Assembly: GCA_030154385.1 (NCBI GenBank)
Contig: JASKJZ010000009.1
Span: 1 to 20,313 of the forward strand
Source: Clostridiales bacterium
Lineage (GTDB): Bacteria > Bacillota_A > Clostridia > Lachnospirales > Lachnospiraceae
Reading direction: 5' to 3'
Length of the DNA: 20,313 bases
Below are positions 1 to 7,373 of the stretch, piece after piece. Below the pieces are notes generated by a model that had not been told where the DNA came from, did not search any database, and saw nothing but the letters and a program-made list of their open reading frames with translations. A program made the position numbers and the translations under genes. Position 1 is the stretch's first letter; each line of letters begins with the position of its first letter.

Positions 1-2
1 AG

Positions 3-446
3 GAGTACAGTGATTTTGTTAAGGAAGCTTTGACAGTCAAGGAGCTAAAGCATTATGTGACGCAGGTAATGACTACCATAGCAAAGGAAATTGATGATAC
101 CGTCAACTCTTCTGAGGTGAAGGAGCAAAGCGTAATGATTGAGAAAGCCAAACATTATATAGCAGAGCATTTGAGTGAAAAAATCACACTGCGCATGATC
201 AGTGAACATGTCTATTTATCGGAGACGTATTTTAGTTTTTTATTTAAAAAAGTAACGGGCGTAACCTACATGGATTATATTCAGGATGTGCGTATGCAGG
301 AGGCAAAAAAACTTTTGACAGATACCAACCATAAAGTTTATAAGGTTGCAGAATTGATTGGATATAGCGATTATAAGTATTTTTCGCTTCAATTTAAAAA
401 ATATGTCAATATGACGCCAAAGGAATATCGAAATCTTCGAAGATAA
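3..446 (+). CDS. AraC-type transcriptional regulator (YesN-like response regulator), 5' part missing
   Basis: The reading frame is open to the left window edge (codons GAG TAC AGT GAT before the TTG at 30), so this is the C-terminal 147 residues of a longer protein. The last ~95 residues form the double helix-turn-helix of the AraC/XylS family: a first HTH around SEKITLRMISEHVYLSETYF, and the signature second half GYSDYKYFSLQFKKY followed by MTPKEYR. The preceding charged helical stretch, including KAKHYIAEHLSEK, is the usual linker in YesN-type two-component regulators that control sugar uptake genes, but no receiver domain is visible here. A sensor kinase partner would lie upstream of the window. 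It may regulate the neighbouring carbohydrate genes or an unrelated locus to the left. The DNA-binding domain call is firm; the response-regulator assignment is inferred. Confidence 0.85.
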   Translation, partial: EYSDFVKEALTVKELKHYVTQVMTTIAKEIDDTVNSSEVKEQSVMIEKAKHYIAEHLSEKITLRMISEHVYLSETYFSFLFKKVTGVTYMDYIQDVRMQEAKKLLTDTNHKVYKVAELIGYSDYKYFSLQFKKYVNMTPKEYRNLRR

Positions 447-485
447 AGAGGAAAGTTAAAGCATGAAAAGGAAAGAGGTTACATA

Positions 486-1148
486 ATGATAGAAGCAGTG
501 GTTTTTGATATGGATGGTCTATTAATAGACAGCGAATATATTACATTTCTAGCGTACCAAAAGGTTTCCAAAGACAAAGGAATCACGTTTGATATGGATT
601 TTTACCGCACCCTTTTGGGAAGAAATGCGGATACGGTAAAGAAACGTCTAGAGACCTATATGGGAACGAGGGAATTGGCAGAAGAAACAATGGAGACGGT
701 TTTGCAAATTGTGGAAAAACGAATTGAGACGCAGGGAATACCACTAAAAAGGGGAGCTGCTGAACTGATTGCGTATCTAAAGGGGCAGGGGATAAAAATG
801 GCAGTCGCAACTTCTAGCAATCGTTCTAGAGCAACAGTCGCATTAACAAAATGTGCCATTTTGCAATATTTCGATGTTGTGGTTTGTGGAAATGAAGTGA
901 CAAAGAGTAAGCCAGATCCAGAGATCTTTCTAACTGCAATCAAACGCCTAGGCACAGATTCCGTTCATACAATTGTCCTAGAGGATTCAGAAAATGGAAT
1001 AATAGGAGCGCATGCGGGAGGGATACCATGCATTCATGTTCCTGATTTACAAGAGCCTTCCAAGATAATCAAGGATAGAGCAGATTATGTAGCAAAGGAC
1101 TTACTGGAGGTAAAGGCATATATGGCTTCCCGATATTTTTCAATCTAG
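486..1148 (+). CDS. HAD-superfamily (subfamily IA) phosphatase-like protein
   Basis: 220 residues, ATG start with a GAAAGAGG ribosome site 7 nt upstream. HAD motif I is FDMDGLLIDSE (nucleophile Asp8, acid/base Asp10), motif II is the Ser/Thr in ATSSNRSR, motif III is the Lys in TKSKPDP, and motif IV is VLEDSENG. The helical cap lies between motifs I and II. The family hydrolyses or isomerises small sugar phosphates in the cytoplasm. Unlike the gene at 19401, it lacks the beta-phosphoglucomutase landmarks: the residue block after the cap helix is LLGRNADTVK rather than GVSR, and there is no histidine following motif I as in DTxxYH. I therefore call it a sugar-phosphate phosphatase-like protein rather than a second beta-phosphoglucomutase. 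It sits 40 nt after the AraC gene and ends 3 nt before the P1 -35 box, so it is probably transcribed with the upstream gene. Its substrate cannot be told. Confidence 0.85.
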   Translation: MIEAVVFDMDGLLIDSEYITFLAYQKVSKDKGITFDMDFYRTLLGRNADTVKKRLETYMGTRELAEETMETVLQIVEKRIETQGIPLKRGAAELIAYLKGQGIKMAVATSSNRSRATVALTKCAILQYFDVVVCGNEVTKSKPDPEIFLTAIKRLGTDSVHTIVLEDSENGIIGAHAGGIPCIHVPDLQEPSKIIKDRADYVAKDLLEVKAYMASRYFSI

Positions 1149-1151
1149 TAG

Positions 1152-1180
1152 TTGCTATTTGAAAAAAGGCATGCTATAAT
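1152..1180 (+). promoter_or_regulatory. Promoter P1 (sigma-A type)
   Basis: A TTGCTA -35 box (1152-1157), a 17-bp spacer and a perfect TATAAT -10 box (1175-1180) preceded by TG at the extended -10 position (1172-1173). Transcription would start near 1187, inside operator O1, and lead into the glycosidase at 1221. Confidence 0.8.
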
Positions 1181-1186
1181 AAAAAC

Positions 1187-1202
1187 ACTTAAACGTTTAA
1201 AC
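1187..1202 (+). promoter_or_regulatory. LacI-family operator O1
   Basis: The core TTAAACGTTTAA (1189-1200) is a perfect 12-bp palindrome with the central CG typical of LacI/GalR operators. It covers the predicted transcription start of P1, a position suited to repression. It shares the pattern CTTAAnCGnTTAA with two sites in front of the LacI gene in this window (5284-5297 and 5408-5421), so the regulator encoded at 5451 is the obvious candidate ligand. Confidence 0.75.
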
Positions 1203-1220
1203 GATTCGTGGAGGTGTTAC

Positions 1221-3020
1221 ATGGAACCAAATTATATTTGTACTGGAAATGAGATGATATCCCTTCCTTGCATTGATACCAAGGATGCATCCATTCTGGA
1301 TTTTACGATGCTTCATATGGGGTATAAGGGGCTTTTAGATGTGCGGGGAAGCAATGATTGTCCGCTGCTTCGTCCCTTTCTTTTGGTGGATGGAGAGACC
1401 GTTTTGATGGAACCAAGCCGTTTTGCATTCGAGACCTATTGGATTCCAGTTTTTGAAGGAGAGGAAAGGGGGATTTCCTATCGCGGGGAGATCCTTGCAC
1501 CAATAGAAGAAAGGGGCTTTTCTTATCCCCTTATGGTAAAAAATAATTCCGATGCTTCGCACCAAATCACTCTTGGATTTGAGGGCAGCTGGAGTCAGAC
1601 CTTTCATTCCATCAATGAAGACAAGGAAATCAAGGGAGATTGCCATGTGTATGAAAGTGCATGGAACCAAAGCCTTGTTTTTGATCTTCGGCTCGGTGTT
1701 TCAGTCTTTGCCTTTGCTCCGATTTTTTCCGAGGAAATGAAACATAGCTATCGAAAGGGAGTGGATGGAATCGCCTATCGCTTTGAGACTACATTTAACT
1801 TACCCGCAGGTGAAGAAAAGAGCCTGACCTCATTTTGGGGCGTGGGTATGGAGGAAGTAGCAGCGACCACCTCGGCAAAAGAGATGCTTAGAGCTGGGTA
1901 CCAAAGGATAAAGGATAAGACGGTTGCCTGGCTAGCGGAGCGCTGTCTTCCGCTTTCGGAGGATGCGCTGTGTGAGATTTTTCAGCGGAATTTGTTTTTT
2001 AACTTTTTCTATGCTTCTGGAAGAACAATGGATACCGAGGAGCTCGTGCTTGTGACCTCAAGAAGTCCCAGATATTATGTAAGCGCTGCTTATTGGGACC
2101 GCGACAGCCTTCTTTGGAGCTTTCCATCGATTCTTTTAGCTGATGCCGCTTATGCAAAGGAAATGCTCCAGTATGTATTTACCAGACAGCGCCGTAATTT
2201 CGGCGTGCATAGCCGCTACATCGATGGAACGGTATTGGAGCCGGGGTTTGAGCTGGATGAGCTTTGTGCACCTGTGATTGCACTTGCAAACTATGTCGAG
2301 CACACAAAAGATACTGGCATTTTAGAGAATGAGGAAATAAAGGAAGGGATTGCCTTGATTTTGGGGCGCCTTGCTAAAAAAAAGCACCCAGACGTGGCAC
2401 TATATGAGACGTTTTTGCAGCCAACGGACGATATGCATGTATACCCGTATCTGACGTATGACAATGTGCTGGTTTGGTATGTCTTACAAAAAATCGCGTC
2501 CTTATACAAAGCACAGTGGGAACCAGAGAAAATCAAGGCATTACATCAACAGGCCGAAGCGGTTCGCGATGCGATAGCCGCACACTGTGTCAAGGAGTAC
2601 CAGGGAAAACCAATCTATGCATGGTCGGTTGATTTGGAAGGAAACTGGGATGTATACGATGAACCGCCAGGGAGCCTTCAATTGCTTCCCTTCTATGGGT
2701 TTTCAAAGGAAGAAGATCCGATTTACCAAAATACGGTGGCAGTGATTCGAAGTCCAGAGTATCCCTACTCCTTTGCCAATAGTCCAATTGCCGAAATAGG
2801 ATGTCCGCATGCCCCGCATCCTTGGGTGCTTAGCGTTGCCAATAGCCTTCTTTGCAAGCGGATAGAGAGCAGTCGTGCTATCTTGCTCCAATTAAAAATG
2901 GATCATGGAGTAGCTTGTGAAAGCGTGGATGAAGTCACAGGAGAGAGTACCACAGGAGATGCATTTGCCACATGTGCTGGATTTTTGTCCTATGCAATCT
3001 ATCAGGCGTTTAAAAAATAA
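1221..3020 (+). CDS. Putative (alpha/alpha)6-barrel glycosidase of uncertain family
   Basis: 599 residues. The ATG at 1221 has a TGGAGGTG ribosome site 4 nt upstream. The frame stays open back to a TTG at 1152, but that would run through promoter P1 and operator O1. No signal peptide, so cytoplasmic. The N-terminal ~230 residues look like a beta-sandwich domain; the remainder is helical and resembles the six-hairpin barrels of GH15, GH63, GH125 and GH133. Visible landmarks are AYWDRDSLLWSFP (WDRDS at 292-296), a second acidic block GFELDEL (342-348), and VDLEGNWDVYDEPPGS further on. These acidic clusters are plausible substrate-binding or catalytic residues, but I cannot assign them. It is first in the operator-controlled unit with GH65, 16 nt upstream of the TTG start, so it probably acts on an imported alpha-glucan fragment. 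The exact family and specificity are not recognised. Confidence 0.6.
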   Translation: MEPNYICTGNEMISLPCIDTKDASILDFTMLHMGYKGLLDVRGSNDCPLLRPFLLVDGETVLMEPSRFAFETYWIPVFEGEERGISYRGEILAPIEERGFSYPLMVKNNSDASHQITLGFEGSWSQTFHSINEDKEIKGDCHVYESAWNQSLVFDLRLGVSVFAFAPIFSEEMKHSYRKGVDGIAYRFETTFNLPAGEEKSLTSFWGVGMEEVAATTSAKEMLRAGYQRIKDKTVAWLAERCLPLSEDALCEIFQRNLFFNFFYASGRTMDTEELVLVTSRSPRYYVSAAYWDRDSLLWSFPSILLADAAYAKEMLQYVFTRQRRNFGVHSRYIDGTVLEPGFELDELCAPVIALANYVEHTKDTGILENEEIKEGIALILGRLAKKKHPDVALYETFLQPTDDMHVYPYLTYDNVLVWYVLQKIASLYKAQWEPEKIKALHQQAEAVRDAIAAHCVKEYQGKPIYAWSVDLEGNWDVYDEPPGSLQLLPFYGFSKEEDPIYQNTVAVIRSPEYPYSFANSPIAEIGCPHAPHPWVLSVANSLLCKRIESSRAILLQLKMDHGVACESVDEVTGESTTGDAFATCAGFLSYAIYQAFKK

Positions 3021-3036
3021 GAACGGAGGAGACAAT

Positions 3037-5262
3037 TTGAATCAGTTAGATTATAAGGGATGGAGCATTCATGCTACAAAGGAGATGCAAACGCATAAAA
3101 AGTATTATGAAAGCATTTTTTCTCAAGGAAACGGTTATATGGGGATTCGAGGCACCCTTCCAGAAGATGCAAGCAATCAAAGCTTTGAGCGCTGTACATA
3201 TATTGCAGGGGTGTTCGAATATATCAAAGAGCAAATAACAGACATGGTAAATGTACCAGATTTCATGGCGACTAAACTCATGGTGGGAGACGAAATCTTT
3301 GATCCGCTTAGTAAAGCGGTAGAAATTAGCGAACAGAGCTTGCATCTAGACGATGGAACCCTGCGACGAAGCTATTTGTGGAAGACGGACTCCTATGGTA
3401 GGGTATCTATTAAAAGTGAGCGCTTTTTGAGCATTGAAAATGTACATACCGCTGCAATTCGATATCAAATCAAACTACTTGATCAGGAGGCTCCTGTCCT
3501 ATTTTCAACGGGAATTTATACAGGTGCATCCAATCAGCCAATCGCCGATGATCAGCTCAAGCAAAATGACGAAGTGTTAAAATTAACCGCATGCATGGAG
3601 AGAATACAAAAGGAAGGATGCTGCTTGCGATTCAAAACCACGGGAAAAGCTGCAATCGAAATTGCGGAGGGTTTTCTTGTAGTCACGAACCAAAGTGAGC
3701 CAGTGGTCAAGGAGGAAGTCCACCATCCAGAACAATACTATGGCTATTCTGGATATCAAGTAGCAAAAAGAGGTGAAGAACTTATTTTTGATAAGCTCAT
3801 TTCGGTATTTACAAGCCGTGAATGCGAGCCTCATCAGCTGATGGAGCAGACGATGGCCCAGATAAAGCAAAACAAGGAGCTTGGGTATCCAATGCTTTAT
3901 CAGAAGAATAAAATGGCCTGGGAAGAAAAATGGCGTGATGCAGATGTTATCTTGGAGGGAGATTTGCGGTTACAGACGGCCATACGCTATAACCTGTTTC
4001 AGCTGATCCAGACAAATGCACAAAATGATTCCACCGTCAACATTGGTGCCAGAGGAATCACGCATGGCAGGTATAAGGGCTGTTATTTTTGGGACACCGA
4101 TATTTTTATGCTTCCTTTCTTTGTCCACACGAACCCTTTGGCAGCAAAAAATCTTCTTCTGTATCGCTATCAGAGCCTTCCAGATGCCAGAGAAAATGCA
4201 AAAGAGTTAAACTTATCGGGGGCGAGATTTCCCTGGATGTGCTCGATTGATGGAAGGGAACAATGTGAAAGCTGGGATATCGGAAAAAGTGAAATCCATG
4301 TAACGGCGGATGTCGTGTATGCGATGGATTATTATGTGCGAATGACCCAGGATATGGAGTTTTATCAAAACTGTGCGATTGAGACTTACATCGAAGCCGC
4401 CAGATACCACGTCAGCCGATTGACTTATGAAAGCAAAACGGATCAATACAACCTGCTATTTGTCAAAGGACCCGATGAATATTGCGGGATTACCTCCAAC
4501 AATACCTATACCAATTGGTTGATTCGCTATAACTTCTTACTTGCATTACAGGGTATTTCGTATCTAAAAGAACACAATCAAGACCAGTACGACAGATTGT
4601 GGAAAAAACTTAATCTGAGCGAGCAGGAAGTGGAAAAATGGGATGAAATCAAGGATAAAATAGTACTTCCCTATGACAGCGAAAAACAGCTTTACTTACA
4701 GGATGATACGTTTTTTAAGCTAGAACCACTGGATATTGCAGCACATAAAAAAGATGGGGTACCGCTCTACCATAGTATCTGCTTTGATCGTCTGCAGCGT
4801 TATCAGGTTTTAAAGCAGGCAGATTTGGTATTATTGGTCACCTTATTACCAAAAGCCTTTACCGATGAGCAAAAGCGAGCAATTTGGAATTTTTATGAGC
4901 CAAAGACCTTACATGATTCCTCTTTAAGTTGTGGCGTGCACGCAAATCTTGCAGCAAATCTGTCAATGGAGAGGGAGGCCGTGGAGTATTTTAAAAAGAG
5001 CATTATGCTGGATTTAGAGGATACCATGGAAAATACCGGAAGAGAAGGACTTCATGTGGCAGCCTTTGGGGCATCCTATCAGGCACTTATCATGGGCTTT
5101 GCAGGAGTGATTGCAGGAGAAGAGGGACTAGAAGTACATCCACATCTTCCGAAAGAATGGACGCGGCTTGCGTTTACCGTTGCATATCAAAAGAAACGTT
5201 ATGAGATTACCATCACAGCCGAAAAAACCGAGATAAAATCATCAAATTTCATTGACAAATAA
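3037..5262 (+). CDS. GH65 inverting alpha-glucoside phosphorylase (nigerose/kojibiose/maltose phosphorylase family)
   Basis: 741 residues, TTG start at 3037 behind CGGAGGAG (3024-3031). An upstream in-frame start would overlap the previous gene by ~100 nt and has no ribosome site. Domain order is an N-terminal beta-sandwich, a linker, an (alpha/alpha)6 barrel and a C-terminal beta-sheet domain, with the usual family length. FWDTDIFMLPFF (W352, D353) is the substrate-binding signature. KGPDEY places the general acid at Glu481. LHDSSLS (626-631) is the phosphate-binding loop, so it should be a phosphorylase and not a hydrolase. The reaction is disaccharide plus phosphate to beta-glucose 1-phosphate plus glucose. 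The beta-phosphoglucomutase at 19401 is the matching next step. Linkage specificity is not readable; a locus handling alternating alpha-1,3/alpha-1,6 glucan would favour nigerose (alpha-1,3). Its last codons contain the P2 -35 box. Confidence 0.9.
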   Translation: MNQLDYKGWSIHATKEMQTHKKYYESIFSQGNGYMGIRGTLPEDASNQSFERCTYIAGVFEYIKEQITDMVNVPDFMATKLMVGDEIFDPLSKAVEISEQSLHLDDGTLRRSYLWKTDSYGRVSIKSERFLSIENVHTAAIRYQIKLLDQEAPVLFSTGIYTGASNQPIADDQLKQNDEVLKLTACMERIQKEGCCLRFKTTGKAAIEIAEGFLVVTNQSEPVVKEEVHHPEQYYGYSGYQVAKRGEELIFDKLISVFTSRECEPHQLMEQTMAQIKQNKELGYPMLYQKNKMAWEEKWRDADVILEGDLRLQTAIRYNLFQLIQTNAQNDSTVNIGARGITHGRYKGCYFWDTDIFMLPFFVHTNPLAAKNLLLYRYQSLPDARENAKELNLSGARFPWMCSIDGREQCESWDIGKSEIHVTADVVYAMDYYVRMTQDMEFYQNCAIETYIEAARYHVSRLTYESKTDQYNLLFVKGPDEYCGITSNNTYTNWLIRYNFLLALQGISYLKEHNQDQYDRLWKKLNLSEQEVEKWDEIKDKIVLPYDSEKQLYLQDDTFFKLEPLDIAAHKKDGVPLYHSICFDRLQRYQVLKQADLVLLVTLLPKAFTDEQKRAIWNFYEPKTLHDSSLSCGVHANLAANLSMEREAVEYFKKSIMLDLEDTMENTGREGLHVAAFGASYQALIMGFAGVIAGEEGLEVHPHLPKEWTRLAFTVAYQKKRYEITITAEKTEIKSSNFIDK

Positions 5263-5280
5263 GCGAAAATCTTCTATAAT
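5252..5280 (+). promoter_or_regulatory. Promoter P2, perfect consensus sigma-A
   Basis: TTGACA (5252-5257), a 17-bp spacer and TATAAT (5275-5280) match the vegetative consensus exactly. The -35 box is formed by the final Ile-Asp-Lys codons of the GH65 gene, so promoter and coding sequence overlap. The predicted start at ~5287 lies inside operator O2. It should drive the LacI-transporter-GH31-pgmB unit, more than 14 kb on one strand without a convincing internal terminator. Confidence 0.88.
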
Positions 5281-5282
5281 TA

Positions 5283-5298
5283 ACTTAAACGGTTAAGC
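5283..5298 (+). promoter_or_regulatory. LacI-family operator O2
   Basis: CTTAAACGGTTAAG (5284-5297) is a near-perfect palindrome with arms CTTAA/TTAAG around ACGG. It begins 3 nt after the P2 -10 box and covers the transcription start, as O1 does at P1. Binding here should block initiation. Confidence 0.8.
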
Positions 5299-5316
5299 GA
5301 TAGGATATCAAAATGT

Positions 5317-5395
5317 AGTCGGTCAATCAAGAAAAACAGAATTTCGTATCGGATGTTTCACATCAACGGATTTATGCAATTGAAACCGACTTTTT
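5317..5395 (+). promoter_or_regulatory. Structured leader with terminator-like hairpin
   Basis: AGTCGGTCAAT (5317-5327) can pair with ATTG-AA-ACCGACT (5379-5391), 11 bp with a two-base bulge, followed directly by a T run (5391-5395). The enclosed loop holds its own small hairpin, GATGT/ACATC (5352-5356 with 5360-5364). A competing pairing GTTTCA/TGAAAC (5355-5360 with 5381-5386) uses part of the same 3' arm. This resembles an attenuator in the ~165-nt leader of the P2 transcript, but the large loop makes a simple intrinsic terminator uncertain. Confidence 0.4.
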
Positions 5396-5406
5396 CCATC
5401 ACTTCA

Positions 5407-5422
5407 ACTTAAGCGGTTAAGT
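5407..5422 (+). promoter_or_regulatory. LacI-family operator O3
   Basis: ACTTAAGCGGTTAAGT is a palindrome apart from the two bases flanking the central CG. Its centre lies 124 bp from that of O2, about 12 helical turns, so O2 and O3 are spaced for a possible repression loop or for a roadblock to transcripts from P2. It ends 13 nt before the ribosome site of the LacI gene. Confidence 0.78.
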
Positions 5423-5450
5423 AATAGAAAGTCACAAGGAGGAAGGTTTG

Positions 5451-6476
5451 ATGGTAAAGCGAGTTGGGATAAAGGATGTGGCAAAGGAGGCAGGGGTTTC
5501 GATTGCGACGGTCTCCTATGTCATTAATAACAAGGGAGGACAGACCTTAAGTGAGGAGACCAAAGAAAAGGTCTGGAAGGCAGTGAATGATCTTGGGTAT
5601 GTACCAAATCTATCGGCCAGGATTCTTGCAAATAACAAATCCAATCTGATTGGGGTCGTGATACCACAGACAGAAAAGGATAAGGAATTTATGTTTTCCA
5701 ATCCGTTTTACTCTGAGTTCTTAAGTAGCTTGGAGTATACCGCAAGGAAAAAGGGCTATCACGTCTTGATTTCTGGAACGAATGCAGATGAAAACTACGT
5801 CGAAGTGGCGAAAAAAAGAAATCTGGATGGTATTGTGATTCTTGGCGTTTATCCAAAGGATACGCTCGAAGAAATCCAGAACTCAAAGATTCCAACGGTT
5901 ATTATTGACAGCTATGTGAAAAGCTATCATTTTAACACGGTGGGAACGGATGACTGCTATGCAGGGTATACGGCGACGAAGTATCTATTAGATAAGGGAC
6001 ATAGAAAAATAGCGCTGGTGACAGGTTCTACCGAAGAGACTGGGGTTAATCAAGAAAGGCTTAGAGGCTACCAGGATGCGCTGATGGAATATGGGATTGC
6101 CTTCGATAAACGCGATGTGCTGAATGGAACTGTGGATTTTGAATACGGGGAGGAAGCCGCCAAACTGATTGCAAAACGAAGGGAAGAAATAACTGCAGTT
6201 TTTTGCAGTGCCGATATTTTAGCGCTTGGAGTACTAAAGGGCTTGTCCTCACAGGGAATTAGGGTACCGGAGGAAATTTCCGTGCTTGGATTTGACAATA
6301 CCTTTATTTCTAAGATATCAACCCCTGCATTATCCACGATTGATCAAAACATCTCGCTAAAGGGAGAGCGTGCGGCGAAGATGATTATCGGAATTTTAGA
6401 AGGAAACTTAAAAGGAAAGCAAGATTATATCGTTCCAATTGAAATCGTGGAGCGAGACTCGATAAGGGAGGTGTAG
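5451..6476 (+). CDS. LacI/GalR-family transcriptional regulator
   Basis: 341 residues. I choose the ATG at 5451, 8 nt after AAGGAGG (5436-5442); an in-frame TTG lies immediately upstream at 5448. The N-terminal HTH reads IKDVAKEAGVSIATVSYVIN, followed by the hinge helix YVPNLSARILANN whose Leu would insert at the central CG of the operator. The rest is the periplasmic-binding-like sensor domain with typical blocks such as NLDGIVILG, GTDDCYAGYTATKYL, GHRKIALVTG, AVFCSADILALG and EISVLGFDNT. Effector and exact role are unknown. Its own leader has two operators and the glycosidase unit has one, so autoregulation and local repression relieved by an imported or derived sugar are likely. It heads the transporter operon, with 3 nt to the first permease. 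Confidence 0.92.
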   Translation: MVKRVGIKDVAKEAGVSIATVSYVINNKGGQTLSEETKEKVWKAVNDLGYVPNLSARILANNKSNLIGVVIPQTEKDKEFMFSNPFYSEFLSSLEYTARKKGYHVLISGTNADENYVEVAKKRNLDGIVILGVYPKDTLEEIQNSKIPTVIIDSYVKSYHFNTVGTDDCYAGYTATKYLLDKGHRKIALVTGSTEETGVNQERLRGYQDALMEYGIAFDKRDVLNGTVDFEYGEEAAKLIAKRREEITAVFCSADILALGVLKGLSSQGIRVPEEISVLGFDNTFISKISTPALSTIDQNISLKGERAAKMIIGILEGNLKGKQDYIVPIEIVERDSIREV

Positions 6477-6479
6477 CGC

Positions 6480-7373
6480 TTGTATTTTCCAAATAAAAGA
6501 CAAAAGAGAATCGCGGTTGCAGGATTTCTCTTGCCTTCTATGGTTGGGCTCTTGGTCTTTTGCTTATTGCCAATGATTGCGTCCGCTGTCTACAGCCTTT
6601 TGTCGTACGATGTACTAAGGCCGTTATCCGAAGCCACCTTAGTGGGTCTTGGCAATTATAAGACGTTATTTTCCGAAGGGGAGCTTTTTACTACACTTTG
6701 GCATAATTTACAGTATTTATTGATGTACATACCAGTTATCATGGTGACCTCCCTTACGATGGGGATCCTGTTAAATCAGGATTTTCGGGGCAGAAGACTT
6801 GTACAGATTATTTTTTATACGCCCGTTATTACCTCCTGGGTAGCCGCAGCGGTCGTATGGCGATGGATTCTTAGTGGAAAATTTGGCTTTATCAATCAGT
6901 GGCTTGCCGTCGTTGGTATTGATGCACCTGCTTGGTTAAGCGATCCTGCCTGGGCAATGGTCGGCATTGTGATCGTGGCTGTGTGGAAGGATACGGGTTA
7001 CTACGCGTTATTTTTCCTCGCTGCCCTAAAGGGAATTGATCCAACGTATTATGAGGCTGCCCAGATGGATGGGGCAAAATGGTATCAGAAGCTGTTTCGA
7101 ATTACGCTTCCGCTGATTTCGCCTACGATATTTTTACTCTTTGTCTACAATGTAATTGCAGGCTTTCAGGTGTTTGATTCCGTACAGATTATGACAGGAG
7201 GAGGGCCGGCAGGAGCCACTACTGTTATGATGGAACGTGTGTATAAATACGGATTCAAGATGTATCAGATGGGCTATGCAGCCGCTTGGTCTTGGGTATT
7301 GTTTGCAATCATTTTTGTGGCAACCATCCTGCAATTCATCCTGCAAAAAAGGTGGGTGAACTACGATGCATAA
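6480..7373 (+). CDS. ABC sugar transporter permease, MalF/UgpA type
   Basis: 297 residues, TTG start with GGGAGGTG overlapping the end of the LacI gene (6466-6473), spacing 6 nt. Six membrane segments are apparent at about residues 11-40, 76-97, 107-130, 157-181, 211-231 and 268-289. The cytoplasmic EAA loop reads YEAAQMDGAKWYQKLFRITL (191-210), the coupling site for the ATPase. With the next gene it forms the membrane channel of a CUT1-class importer for oligosaccharides. It overlaps the second permease by 8 nt, showing translational coupling. Its substrate is inferred from context as an alpha-glucan oligosaccharide, perhaps the cyclic tetrasaccharide. Confidence 0.92.
   Translation: MYFPNKRQKRIAVAGFLLPSMVGLLVFCLLPMIASAVYSLLSYDVLRPLSEATLVGLGNYKTLFSEGELFTTLWHNLQYLLMYIPVIMVTSLTMGILLNQDFRGRRLVQIIFYTPVITSWVAAAVVWRWILSGKFGFINQWLAVVGIDAPAWLSDPAWAMVGIVIVAVWKDTGYYALFFLAALKGIDPTYYEAAQMDGAKWYQKLFRITLPLISPTIFLLFVYNVIAGFQVFDSVQIMTGGGPAGATTVMMERVYKYGFKMYQMGYAAAWSWVLFAIIFVATILQFILQKRWVNYDA

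Noticed and set aside
1152..1220. N-terminal extension of the glycosidase from the TTG at 1152
   Set aside because: This stretch is promoter P1 and operator O1, and the ATG at 1221 has its own ribosome site.
2917..3036. N-terminal extension of GH65 overlapping the previous gene
   Set aside because: It overlaps coding sequence of the glycosidase in another frame, has no ribosome site, and family homology begins just after the TTG at 3037.
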